Numbered from the stretch's first letter, positions 1-5,899 are shown. The stretch: DNA of 5,899 bases from Hyphomicrobiales bacterium (GCA_013812985.1 JACCSN010000964.1:1-5899); one strand, 5' to 3'. Numbers and translations: made by a program. Notes: generated by a model not told the origin, from the letters alone.

Positions 1-674
1 CGGGCGACATCCAGACCGTCGGCGACATCGAGATCCTCAATCCCGATCACGTCATCTGCACCTTGGACGAGGGCGCCGACATCCGCATGGAGCTGACCGT
101 CAGCGCCGGCAAGGGCTACGTTCCGGCTGATCGCAACCGGCCTGAGGACGCCCCGATCGGGCTGATCCCGGTGGACAGCCTCTACTCGCCGGTCAAGAAG
201 GTGTCCTATCGCGTCGAGAACACCCGCGAGGGCCAGGTCCTCGATTATGACAAGCTGACGCTGCAGCTGGAGACGGACGGTTCGGTCGGGCCGGAGGACG
301 CGGTCGCTTACGCGGCGCGCATCCTGCAGGACCAGCTGTCGATCTTCGTCTCCTTCGAGGAGCCGCGGAAGGAGAGTGTGGAGGAATCCACGCCGGAACT
401 CGCCTTTAACCCGGCGCTGCTAAAGAAGGTCGACGAGCTGGAGCTTTCGGTGCGCTCGGCCAATTGCCTGAAGAACGACAACATCGTCTATATCGGCGAC
501 CTCATCCAGAAGACCGAGGCGGAGATGCTGCGCACTCCGAATTTCGGCCGCAAGTCGCTGAACGAGATCAAGGAAGTGCTGGCGACGATGGGCCTCCATC
601 TCGGCATGGAAGTGCCGAACTGGCCGCCGGACAACATCGACGACCTCGCCAAGCGCTTCGAAGACCAGTACTAG
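1..674 (+). CDS. rpoA: RNA polymerase subunit alpha, 5'-truncated by the window edge
   Basis: This is the alpha subunit of DNA-directed RNA polymerase, which dimerises to start core assembly and contacts promoter UP elements and activators through its C-terminal domain. The reading frame is open from base 3 (223 residues to the TAG at 672-674). The family is about 330-340 residues, so roughly the first 115 lie outside the window. The first part matches the end of the N-terminal assembly and dimerisation domain (motifs [23 protein letters not shown]). After an acidic linker (about bases 363-405) comes the alpha-CTD with its helix-hairpin-helix fold: [28 protein letters not shown] and NWPP. The arginine of VRSANCLK (453-455) corresponds to E. 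coli R265, the key DNA contact. The lysine and serine of GRKSL correspond to K298 and S299. The TTG at 63 is only an internal Leu codon, not the start. The gene heads the rpoA-rplQ pair at the end of the ribosomal-protein operon. Confidence 0.97.
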   Translation, partial: GDIQTVGDIEILNPDHVICTLDEGADIRMELTVSAGKGYVPADRNRPEDAPIGLIPVDSLYSPVKKVSYRVENTREGQVLDYDKLTLQLETDGSVGPEDAVAYAARILQDQLSIFVSFEEPRKESVEESTPELAFNPALLKKVDELELSVRSANCLKNDNIVYIGDLIQKTEAEMLRTPNFGRKSLNEIKEVLATMGLHLGMEVPNWPPDNIDDLAKRFEDQY

Positions 675-682
675 AGTTTCGA

Positions 683-703
683 GCCGCGGGCGCGACCCGC
701 GGC
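683..703 (+). other. Intergenic hairpin between rpoA and rplQ
   Basis: A perfect inverted repeat: GCCGCGGG (683-690) pairs with CCCGCGGC (696-703) over 8 bp, seven of them G-C rich without mismatch, with a 5-base loop CGCGA. It sits 8 bases after the rpoA stop and 5 bases before the rplQ Shine-Dalgarno. No T-tract follows, so it does not look like an intrinsic terminator. It could be an mRNA processing or stability element, or could tune rplQ translation. The structure is seen directly; any role is inference. Confidence 0.55.
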
Positions 704-708
704 ACATC

Positions 709-713
709 AGGAG
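709..713 (+). promoter_or_regulatory. Ribosome-binding site of rplQ
   Basis: AGGAG lies 8 bases before the ATG at 722, an ideal spacing. It fixes the rplQ start although the same frame stays open upstream inside rpoA back to about base 464. Confidence 0.85.
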
Positions 714-721
714 AAAAAGCC

Positions 722-1147
722 ATGCGCCACGGCAAAGCCGGCCGCAAGCTGAACCGCACCTCAAGCCACCGCAACGCGATGTTCGCCAACATGGCCGCGT
801 CGCTGATCGAGCACGAGCAGATCGTCACCACGCTGCCTAAGGCGAAGGAGCTGCGGCCCATCGTCGAGAAGCTGGTAACGCTGGCCAAGCGCGGCGGCCT
901 GCATGCGCGCCGGCTCGCCGTGTCGCGGGTTCGCGACGAAGCAATGGTGCGCAAACTCTTCGAGACGATCGGGCCGCGCTACCAGGAGCGGAACGGCGGC
1001 TACACCCGCGTGCTGAAGGCGGGCTTCCGCTACGGCGACAACGCGCCGGTGGCGGTGATCGAGTTCGTCGACCGCGACGTTGACGCACGCGGCGCCGCGG
1101 ATCGCGCCCGTCACGAAGCCGACGAGGCCGCGGCAGAGGCGGCTTGA
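722..1147 (+). CDS. rplQ: 50S ribosomal protein L17
   Basis: A structural protein of the large ribosomal subunit, located near the exit side of the peptide tunnel. The 141-residue product begins [12 protein letters not shown], the nearly invariant L17 N-terminus. It carries the family signature around residues 34-58 ([13 protein letters not shown] followed by [11 protein letters not shown]), and the conserved GGYTRVLK and AVIEFVDR segments near residues 92-117. E. coli L17 is 127 residues; the extra length here is an Ala/Glu/Arg-rich tail from about residue 121, common in alphaproteobacteria. The ATG at 722 is chosen for its Shine-Dalgarno and the conserved N-terminus. The gene follows rpoA after 47 bases, is probably on the same transcript, and is followed by a strong terminator that ends the ribosomal operon. 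Confidence 0.98.
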   Translation: MRHGKAGRKLNRTSSHRNAMFANMAASLIEHEQIVTTLPKAKELRPIVEKLVTLAKRGGLHARRLAVSRVRDEAMVRKLFETIGPRYQERNGGYTRVLKAGFRYGDNAPVAVIEFVDRDVDARGAADRARHEADEAAAEAA

Positions 1148-1174
1148 GCCGCAGCGGGCTAAGCGCAGTCGAAA

Positions 1175-1201
1175 GGCGGCCGTGGGGCCGCCGTTTTCTT
1201 T
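1175..1201 (+). terminator. Rho-independent terminator after rplQ
   Basis: GGCGGCC (1175-1181) pairs with GGCCGCC (1186-1192) as a 7-bp all-G/C stem with a 4-base loop GTGG. The tract GTTTTCTTT (1193-1201) follows directly, and AAA at 1172-1174 precedes the stem. It lies 27 bases after the rplQ stop and should end the rpoA-rplQ transcript. This implies that the protease gene downstream has its own promoter in 1202-1304. Confidence 0.9.
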
Positions 1202-1250
1202 GGCGGCGCTCGGCTCTGACGGCCCGCGAGCCTCCTACTTCCCGATGACG

Positions 1251-1278
1251 GTTGCGCTACCTACCTTTCGTAGGCAAC
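1251..1278. promoter_or_regulatory. Imperfect dyad upstream of the protease gene, possible regulatory site
   Basis: GTTG (1251-1254) pairs with CAAC (1275-1278), and CCTAC (1260-1264) with GTAGG (1270-1274), around a CTTTC loop. The left arm has a 5-base bulge (1255-1259). It ends 26 bases before the ATG at 1305, so it would lie in the 5' leader or overlap the promoter. The rest of 1202-1304 shows no convincing -35/-10 pair, no RpoH-type and no EcfG-type (GGAAC...CGTT) box. It could be an operator, a leader hairpin or chance. Confidence 0.3.
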
Positions 1279-1304
1279 ACGAATCACCCCGCTGAACCGA
1301 AGCA

Positions 1305-2807
1305 ATGTCGCCTCGCATACGCTGCGCCGCTCTTGCCATACCGGCAATGCTGCTGCTCGCGCTGACCGCCTGCGAGGAGCAGCAGTCGGAGCCGGTGGCC
1401 GCGCCGGCGCCCAGGGCCGCGGCGGCTCAGCCAGCTGCGGCGGTCCAAACTCCTCAGGACGTGGAAGTCCCACGGAATAGCGAGGCGATTCGCTACTCGT
1501 TCGCCCCGGTGGTGAAACGCGTGGCGCCCGCCGTCGTCAATGTCTACGCGACCGCGCGCGCCGAAGCCCGCTCTCCCTTCGCGGGCGATCCGTTCTTCGA
1601 GCGTTTTTTCGGCCGCAACGGGCCGTCGAGGGGTCCCTATGGCCAGCCGCGGGAGAGGGCGCAGTCCTCGCTCGGCTCCGGCGTGATCGTCGACGCGGCC
1701 GGGTTGGTGGTGACCAACAATCATGTCATCAGCGGCGCGACGGAAGTGAAAGTCGCGCTCGCCGATGGGCGGGAATTCCAGGCCGAAATCCTGCTCCGCG
1801 ACGAGCGGACCGACCTCGCAGTGCTGAAACTGGATGGTGGAGCGGACGGCTTCCCGGTCCTCGAATTCGGTGATTCCGACAATCTGGAGGTCGGTGACCT
1901 GGTGCTCGCGGTGGGCAACCCCTTCGGCGTCGGCCAGACGGTGACGAGCGGCATCGTCTCCGCCGTGGCTCGCACCAATATCGGCATCAACGATTCAGGT
2001 TCCTTCGTCCAGACCGACGCGGCCATCAATCCGGGCAATTCCGGCGGCGCGCTGGTCGACATCGATGGCGCCCTGGTCGGCATCAACACGGCGATCTTTT
2101 CCCGCTCCGGCGGTTCGATCGGCATCGGTTTCGCGATCCCCTCCAACATGGTGCGCTCGGTCACCGCGCAGGCGCTCGCCGGGTCGGTGACGGTGGCGCG
2201 GCCCTGGATCGGCGTCGCCTCGCAGGACGTGACTCCGGACATCGCCGCTTCGCTCGGCCTCCCCGCGCCGCAAGGAGCGCTGGTCGCCGAGGTGGACAGC
2301 GGCTCGCCGGGGGAGAAGGCAGGCTTGAAGGCCGGCGACCTGATCCTGAGGGCGGCCGGCCGCGACATCGCCAACCCCGCGGCGCTCGAATACCGGCTCG
2401 CGGTCACCGGCATCGGGAACCAGGTGGAGTTGGAGGTCTGGCGCGATGGCGATACGGTTGTGCTGTCCGTCGCGCCGGTATCGGAGCCGGAGCTCGGTGA
2501 GGACGACCTGACGCTGCTCGGCGGGCGGAGCCCGCTGACCGGCGCGCTGGTTGCCGACCTCTCTACGGCGCTCGCCGGCAAGCTGCGCATCAGCGGCGCC
2601 CGGAACGGCGCGGTGATCGTCGACATCGAGCCGAGCTCTCCGGCTCAACGTTACGGCTTCCTGCCGGGCGATGTCGTCATGCGGGCCCAGAACGACGATG
2701 TCAGCACGGCGAAAGAGCTGGCGGACATCGTGGAAGCCGGCGGCCGCATCTGGCGTCTCACCATCAATCGCGGCGGCCGCGTCTCCAACGTCGTGATCAG
2801 GGGGTGA
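1305..2807 (+). CDS. Do/HtrA (DegP/DegQ-like) periplasmic serine protease with lipoprotein signal
   Basis: An ATP-independent protease, and often chaperone, that degrades misfolded envelope proteins. The 500-residue product starts with a basic n-region (MSPRIR), a hydrophobic stretch (about 8-20) and a lipobox LTAC at 20-23, predicting lipid attachment at Cys23 followed by Glu24. An Ala/Pro-rich tether (about 30-50) leads to the trypsin-like domain (about 60-290). The triad is intact: His140 in TNNHVI, Asp170 in RTDLAVLKL and Ser246 in NPGNSGGAL. The DPFFERFFG segment (95-103) lies in the short LA loop, as in DegQ. PDZ1 spans about 300-392 and PDZ2, more divergent, about 410-498, matching the family's two-PDZ layout. 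The ATG at 1305 is the first start after an in-frame TGA at 1293 and has only a weak GAAG at 1299-1302 as ribosome site. The stop overlaps the rarA start. Whether it corresponds to DegP, DegQ or MucD cannot be settled from sequence alone, so no symbol is given. Confidence 0.93.
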   Translation: MSPRIRCAALAIPAMLLLALTACEEQQSEPVAAPAPRAAAAQPAAAVQTPQDVEVPRNSEAIRYSFAPVVKRVAPAVVNVYATARAEARSPFAGDPFFERFFGRNGPSRGPYGQPRERAQSSLGSGVIVDAAGLVVTNNHVISGATEVKVALADGREFQAEILLRDERTDLAVLKLDGGADGFPVLEFGDSDNLEVGDLVLAVGNPFGVGQTVTSGIVSAVARTNIGINDSGSFVQTDAAINPGNSGGALVDIDGALVGINTAIFSRSGGSIGIGFAIPSNMVRSVTAQALAGSVTVARPWIGVASQDVTPDIAASLGLPAPQGALVAEVDSGSPGEKAGLKAGDLILRAAGRDIANPAALEYRLAVTGIGNQVELEVWRDGDTVVLSVAPVSEPELGEDDLTLLGGRSPLTGALVADLSTALAGKLRISGARNGAVIVDIEPSSPAQRYGFLPGDVVMRAQNDDVSTAKELADIVEAGGRIWRLTINRGGRVSNVVIRG

Positions 2808-4111
2808 GCAACCTGTTCGAGGCGGCTGGGCTCGCCGAAACGGCGCCGCGGCCGCTTGCGGACCGGCTTCGCCCCAAGGCTTTGTCGGAGGTGGCGGGGC
2901 AGGAGCATCTCCTTGGGCCGGACGGCACGCTCACCCGGATGCTGCGCTCGCGCAGCCTCGGCTCGCTGATCTTCTGGGGCCCGCCGGGGACCGGCAAGAC
3001 GACGGTGGCGCGGCTGCTGGCCGCCGAGACCGACCTGCATTTCCAGCAGATTTCCGCCATTCATTCCGGCGTCGGGGAGCTGAAGAAGATCTTCGAGCAG
3101 GCCCGCGCCCGCCGGCAAGTGGGGCAGGGGACGCTGCTCTTCGTCGACGAGATTCACCGCTTCAACCGGGCGCAGCAGGATTCCTTCCTGCCGGTGATGG
3201 AGGACGGGACGGTCACGCTGGTCGGCGCCACCACCGAGAACCCGTCTTTTGAGCTGAACGCCGCGCTTCTGTCCCGCGCCACCGTGCTCGTGTTCAAATC
3301 CCTGTCCGGGGCAGCGCTCGAGGAGTTGCTCTCACGCGCCGAAGGCGCCGAGGCTCGCCCGCTGCCGCTCGATACGGACGCGCGCGCCTCCCTCGTGCGC
3401 ATGGCTGACGGCGACGGTCGCGCCGCGCTATCGCTCGCCGAGGAGGTTTGGCGCGCCGCCGGCAAGGGCGAGGTTTTTGGCCAGGAGCGGCTCCAGGAGA
3501 TTCTGCAGCGACGCGCCCCGATCTACGACAAGTCGCAGGACGGCCATTACAACCTGATCTCGGCGCTGCACAAATCCGTGCGCGGCTCCGATCCCCAGGC
3601 CTCGCTCTACTATTTCTGCCGCATCCTGGACGGTGGCGAGGACCCGATGTTCCTGGCGCGCCGGCTGATCCGCATGGCGGTGGAGGATATCGGCCTCGCC
3701 GATCCGAACGCGCTCGTCGTCGCCAATGCCGGGCGTGACGCCTACCACATGCTGGGCACGCCGGAAGGCGAGCTCGCTCTTGCTCAAGTCCTCGTCTATC
3801 TCGCTACCGCGCCGAAATCGAATGCGCTCTACAACGCCCACAAGACCGCGATGCGCAGCGCCAAGGAGCACGGCTCGCTCCTGCCGCCCAAGCACATCCT
3901 CAATGCGCCGACGAGGTTGATGAAGTCCGAGGGCTACGGGTCGGGCTACCAATACGATCACGACATGCCGGAAGCCTTCTCCGGCCAGGACTATTTTCCC
4001 GACGAGTTGCCGCGCCAGGACTTCTACCGCCCGACGGAGCGAGGCGTGGAGAAGCGCATCGGGGAGCGCATGGCGGAATGGGAGCGCTTGAGACGAGAGC
4101 GAGCCGGCTAG
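2804..4111 (+). CDS. rarA: Replication-associated recombination protein A (RarA/MgsA), AAA+ ATPase
   Basis: RarA is the bacterial homologue of eukaryotic Mgs1/WRNIP1: a tetrameric AAA+ ATPase of the clamp-loader clade that acts at stalled forks and DNA ends with SSB. The 435-residue length is normal for the family. Visible motifs are RLRPKALSEVAGQEHLLG (21-38), Walker A GPPGTGKT (59-66), Walker B LLFVDEIH (111-118) and sensor 1 GATTENPS (141-148). The arginine finger is likely R158 in LLSRAT, and the sensor 2 region is GDGRAAL (203-209). The C-terminal tetramerisation part (about 240-425) has YDKSQDGHYNLISALHKS, EDPMFLARRLIRMAVEDIGLADP split over 279-301, and GYGSGYQYDHD (377-387). The GTG start at 2804 is fixed by the conserved MSNLF-like beginning. 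It shares GTGA with the protease stop, and no well-spaced Shine-Dalgarno is visible (AGGGGG abuts the start), so translation probably depends on reinitiation after the protease gene. No truncation is seen. Confidence 0.97.
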   Translation: MSNLFEAAGLAETAPRPLADRLRPKALSEVAGQEHLLGPDGTLTRMLRSRSLGSLIFWGPPGTGKTTVARLLAAETDLHFQQISAIHSGVGELKKIFEQARARRQVGQGTLLFVDEIHRFNRAQQDSFLPVMEDGTVTLVGATTENPSFELNAALLSRATVLVFKSLSGAALEELLSRAEGAEARPLPLDTDARASLVRMADGDGRAALSLAEEVWRAAGKGEVFGQERLQEILQRRAPIYDKSQDGHYNLISALHKSVRGSDPQASLYYFCRILDGGEDPMFLARRLIRMAVEDIGLADPNALVVANAGRDAYHMLGTPEGELALAQVLVYLATAPKSNALYNAHKTAMRSAKEHGSLLPPKHILNAPTRLMKSEGYGSGYQYDHDMPEAFSGQDYFPDELPRQDFYRPTERGVEKRIGERMAEWERLRRERAG

Positions 4112-4135
4112 CTCTGAACAGGTTCCCGACGGGGT

Positions 4136-4525
4136 TCATCGCGCGCTCGCCTCCGGCCCAAGCTCGGCGATGACCCCGGCGGCTTCCTTGAAGGCGTGAT
4201 TGGCGGCCGGCACGCCGCAATAGATGGCGGCCTGGAGGATGACTTCCTTGATCTCGGCCGCGGTCAGGCCGTTGGTGAAGGCCGCTTTGACATGCATGCG
4301 GAACTCGTCCCAGGCGCCGAGCGCGATCATCGCGGTCAGCACCATGCAGGAGCGCGTCCTGCGGTCGAGCCCGGGCCGGGTCCAGATCTCGCCCCAGGCA
4401 TAGCGGGTGATCAGGTCCTGGAATTCCCTGGTGAAATCGGTGGCGACCGCGCTCGCCCGGTCGACATGGGCGTCGCCCAGCACCGCCCGCCGCACCTCCA
4501 TGCCGCGCGCGAACGTGTCGTTCAT
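4136..4525 (-). CDS. pcaC: 4-carboxymuconolactone decarboxylase (EC 4.1.1.44)
   Basis: PcaC decarboxylates 4-carboxymuconolactone to 3-oxoadipate enol-lactone in the protocatechuate branch of the beta-ketoadipate pathway, in the cytoplasm. The 129-residue product is the normal length of a stand-alone PcaC of the AhpD/CMD fold. It has the near-invariant blocks EFQDLITRYAWGEIWTRPGL (34-53), DRRTRSCMVLTAMIALG (54-70), HVKAAFTNGLTAAEIKEV (78-95) and LQAAIYCGVPAANHAF (97-112). The start is the ATG at 4525-4523. The same frame continues upstream without a stop, but this start has GGAGAG (4536-4531) in front and overlaps the pcaD stop as ATGA (4525-4522). It is a separate gene here, not the PcaD-PcaC fusion (PcaL) known from some bacteria. 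It is the last gene of the visible pcaB-pcaD-pcaC operon, and its stop lies 24 bases from the convergent rarA stop. Confidence 0.96.
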   Translation of the reverse strand: MNDTFARGMEVRRAVLGDAHVDRASAVATDFTREFQDLITRYAWGEIWTRPGLDRRTRSCMVLTAMIALGAWDEFRMHVKAAFTNGLTAAEIKEVILQAAIYCGVPAANHAFKEAAGVIAELGPEASAR

Positions 4526-5328
4526 ACGTGCTCTCCGGGCCGCTCGCCGGCCAGGAAGCCGAGCACGATCCGGTTGAACTCGGCCGGCGCCTCGACATTC
4601 GAGAGGTGCGCGGCCTCCAGCACCGCCTTCTGCGCGCCGGGGATTCGCTCGACCAGGTACTGCCCGCGTTCCGGCGGAGTGGCCGGGTCGTGCGCGCCGA
4701 TCACGACGAGGGTGGGGGCCTCGATCAGGCCGAGCCGGTCGCGCATGTCCACGTCGCGGATCGCGGCGCACGAGCCGCAATAACCGTCCGGGTCCGTGGC
4801 CAGGATCATGGCTCGGACCCGTTCAACCTCATCCGGCTCGCGCCGGCGGAAATCCGCCGTGAACCAGCGCTCCACCACGGTGTCCACGACGGCTTCCATG
4901 CCGTCCCTCTGCACCGCGTCGATCCGGTCGTTCCAGGGTTGCTTATCTGCCATCCAGACGGTCGTGTTGCAGAGCGCCACACGCGAGAACCGGCGGGAAT
5001 GGTTCATCGCGAGCCAGGTCCCGGTCATGGCGCCCATGGAAATACCGCAAAACGCGGTCTTCTCGACCTTCAGCTTGTCGAGAAGGCCGAGCGCGTCCTG
5101 GCCGAGGCGCTCCAGGGTGTAATCGCCGTCCGGCGCCTCCGATTGGCCGTGACCGCGCCCGTCGTAGCGGATGACGCGAAAGCCGAGCCCCGCCGCTTCC
5201 GCCGCCTGGGCGTCCCAAAGGCTGAGGTCGGTCCCGAGCGAATTGGCGAAGAGTAGTGGAGGTCCATCGTCCCTCCCTTCCGTCTCGTAGTGAATGCGGA
5301 CGCCGTCATTGGTGGTGAAATCCGCCAT
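4522..5328 (-). CDS. pcaD: 3-oxoadipate enol-lactonase (EC 3.1.1.24)
   Basis: PcaD is a cytoplasmic alpha/beta-hydrolase that opens 3-oxoadipate enol-lactone to 3-oxoadipate, the step after PcaC. The product is 268 residues from the ATG at 5328-5326, typical of the family (about 260). The N-terminal part has the PLLFANSLGTDLSLWD block (25-39), with the HG-type oxyanion region replaced by NSLG as usual in PcaD, and RYDGRGHGQS (54-63). The triad is Ser97 in GISMG (95-99), Asp214 in GAHDPATPP and His241 in EAAHLSNVEAP. The residue after the nucleophile elbow is Ala100, where Gly is common in PcaD. A TTG three bases upstream (5331-5329) could also be read as a start, but the ATG gives better Shine-Dalgarno spacing. 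The start overlaps the pcaB stop by one base (TGATG) and the stop overlaps the pcaC start by four (ATGA). Position between pcaB and pcaC makes the assignment firm. Confidence 0.95.
   Translation of the reverse strand: MADFTTNDGVRIHYETEGRDDGPPLLFANSLGTDLSLWDAQAAEAAGLGFRVIRYDGRGHGQSEAPDGDYTLERLGQDALGLLDKLKVEKTAFCGISMGAMTGTWLAMNHSRRFSRVALCNTTVWMADKQPWNDRIDAVQRDGMEAVVDTVVERWFTADFRRREPDEVERVRAMILATDPDGYCGSCAAIRDVDMRDRLGLIEAPTLVVIGAHDPATPPERGQYLVERIPGAQKAVLEAAHLSNVEAPAEFNRIVLGFLAGERPGEHV
4531..4536 (-). promoter_or_regulatory. Ribosome-binding site of pcaC
   Basis: On the minus strand GGAGAG (4536-4531) lies within the last codons of pcaD, with its GGAG core 7 bases before the pcaC ATG. It supports the short 129-residue start over longer in-frame versions. 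Confidence 0.7.
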
Positions 5329-5899
5329 CAATCCATCTCCATCTCGTTTGCCGCCGCGGCAAGCGCGGCGTCGATCATCCCATCCGAGCAGCCGAGATAG
5401 GTCGCCGGGTCAAGCGCCGTCTCTATCGTCTTCGCCGAAAGCACGCCGGCGATGCCAGGTTCGGCCTTGGCGACTTCGCCCAGCGAACGCTGCTCCGCAA
5501 TCGCGAGTCGCGAAGCGGCCTCGACCCGGCGATGCGCCTCCATCCGGCCGATCGCGGGAGCAAGCGCCATCATCAGGCTTTCTGCAAGCGGAAGCCCGAG
5601 CGCAGCGTCGAGATTCTTCCGCATGCGGCCCGAATTCACTTCCAACCCGGCGAGCATGTCGCGGAGCCGCTCCAGGCTTCCGGCCGACAGGCAGAAAAGC
5701 TCGCGCATGGTCTCCCATTCGGCGGCCCAGGCGCCGGGCGCTCGCTCGTGCTCCCCCTCCAAGGCAATGAGGATCGTGGTCGTCAGCCCGACGATCCTGC
5801 GGTGATTGGCGCGGATCGCCGCCGCGCCAACCGGGTTGCGCTTGTGCGGCATGGTGGAGGAGCCGCCCTTGCCGGGAGCCGACGGCTCGAAGGCTTCGG
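5328..5899 (-). CDS. pcaB: 3-carboxy-cis,cis-muconate cycloisomerase (EC 5.5.1.2), N-terminus cut by the window edge
   Basis: PcaB lactonises 3-carboxy-cis,cis-muconate to 4-carboxymuconolactone, the substrate of PcaC. It belongs to the fumarase/aspartase/adenylosuccinate lyase superfamily. Only the last 189 residues are in the window. They include the superfamily signature GKGGSSTMPHKRNPVGA (about 5873-5823 in minus-strand order), whose flexible-loop serine is the catalytic base in relatives. The helices of the central bundle follow (for example AEWETMRELF and GLPLAESLMMAL), then a C-terminal domain of adenylosuccinate-lyase type ending NEMEMD. The ATG at 5852 is the Met inside the signature, not the start. 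Whole PcaB proteins are about 350-450 residues, so about half is missing to the right. The TGA at 5330-5328 overlaps the pcaD ATG by one base, showing a common operon. pcaHG and a regulator such as pcaQ would be expected further upstream, outside the window. Confidence 0.94.
   Translation of the reverse strand, partial: EAFEPSAPGKGGSSTMPHKRNPVGAAAIRANHRRIVGLTTTILIALEGEHERAPGAWAAEWETMRELFCLSAGSLERLRDMLAGLEVNSGRMRKNLDAALGLPLAESLMMALAPAIGRMEAHRRVEAASRLAIAEQRSLGEVAKAEPGIAGVLSAKTIETALDPATYLGCSDGMIDAALAAAANEMEMD
5337..5340 (-). promoter_or_regulatory. Ribosome-binding site of pcaD
   Basis: GGAG on the minus strand (5340-5337) lies in the last codons of pcaB, 8 bases before the ATG at 5328 and only 5 before the alternative TTG at 5331. 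It favours the ATG start. Confidence 0.65.

Noticed and set aside
464..721. The rplQ reading frame stays open upstream inside rpoA, allowing a longer protein
   Set aside because: The extension overlaps conserved rpoA codons in another frame. The L17 N-terminus [10 protein letters not shown] and the AGGAG at 709 fix the start at 722.
1080..1295. A 71-codon plus-strand frame across the rplQ end and the terminator
   Set aside because: It begins inside rplQ, runs through the terminator stem and is Arg/Pro-rich with no ribosome site, so it is not a plausible gene.
1721..2626. A 301-codon open frame on the minus strand opposite the protease gene
   Set aside because: It is Ser/Thr/Pro/Ala-rich with no recognisable motif. 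It lies antisense to conserved HtrA codons, as expected for a shadow frame in GC-rich DNA.
4526..4780. The pcaC frame open upstream into pcaD, suggesting a longer PcaC or a PcaD-PcaC fusion
   Set aside because: The upstream part is Arg/Ala/Gly-rich noise opposite conserved pcaD codons in another frame. The ATG at 4525 with GGAGAG gives the exact family length.
4528..5256. A 242-codon plus-strand frame opposite pcaD
   Set aside because: No family resemblance is visible. It is antisense to a complete, motif-bearing pcaD, so it is a shadow.
5294..5805. Plus-strand open frames opposite pcaB
   Set aside because: They are Arg/Ser/Pro-rich translations opposite the conserved PcaB signature and have no ribosome sites.
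1..5899. Search by eye for CRISPR repeats, IS ends, tRNAs, att sites, phage-defence or toxin-antitoxin genes
   Set aside because: No regularly spaced repeats, transposase motifs, tRNA-like cloverleaf or small paired genes were found. The window is filled with known housekeeping and catabolic genes.

Overview
The window looks like a chromosomal segment from a GC-rich alphaproteobacterium, probably of the Rhizobiales type. The evidence is the strong G/C bias at third codon positions, the protein sequences, and the order rpoA - rplQ - Do-family protease - rarA, which I recall from rhizobial genomes. No database search was possible, so the taxonomy is inference. Every base from the left edge to the right edge belongs to a recognisable gene, apart from one 157-base gap (1148-1304) and two very short gaps.

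Left part (1-1201), plus strand: the end of the large ribosomal-protein operon. It holds the 3' two thirds of rpoA (RNA polymerase alpha), a 47-base spacer with a perfect 8-bp hairpin just upstream of a strong ribosome-binding site, and a complete rplQ (ribosomal protein L17). A textbook Rho-independent terminator then closes the operon.

Middle part (1305-4111), plus strand: a two-gene unit. A Do/HtrA-family periplasmic serine protease carries a lipoprotein-type signal peptide and two PDZ domains. Its stop codon overlaps the GTG start of rarA, a AAA+ ATPase acting at stalled replication forks. The shared GTGA implies translational coupling of a protein-quality-control gene with a fork-maintenance gene.

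Right part (4136-5899), minus strand: a tightly packed piece of the protocatechuate branch of the beta-ketoadipate pathway, read right to left as pcaB (partial, cut by the window edge), pcaD and pcaC. Together they convert 3-carboxy-cis,cis-muconate via 4-carboxymuconolactone and the enol-lactone to 3-oxoadipate. Both junctions have overlapping stop and start codons. Ring cleavage (pcaHG) and the regulator are not in the window and would be expected beyond base 5899.

The rarA and pca units converge with 24 bases between their stop codons. I found no insertion sequence, CRISPR array, tRNA, integrase or toxin-antitoxin signature, and no convincing undescribed system. The points most worth a second look are the lipobox on the HtrA protease, the hairpin between rpoA and rplQ, the dyad upstream of the protease gene, and the junction of a housekeeping block with an aromatic-catabolism operon.
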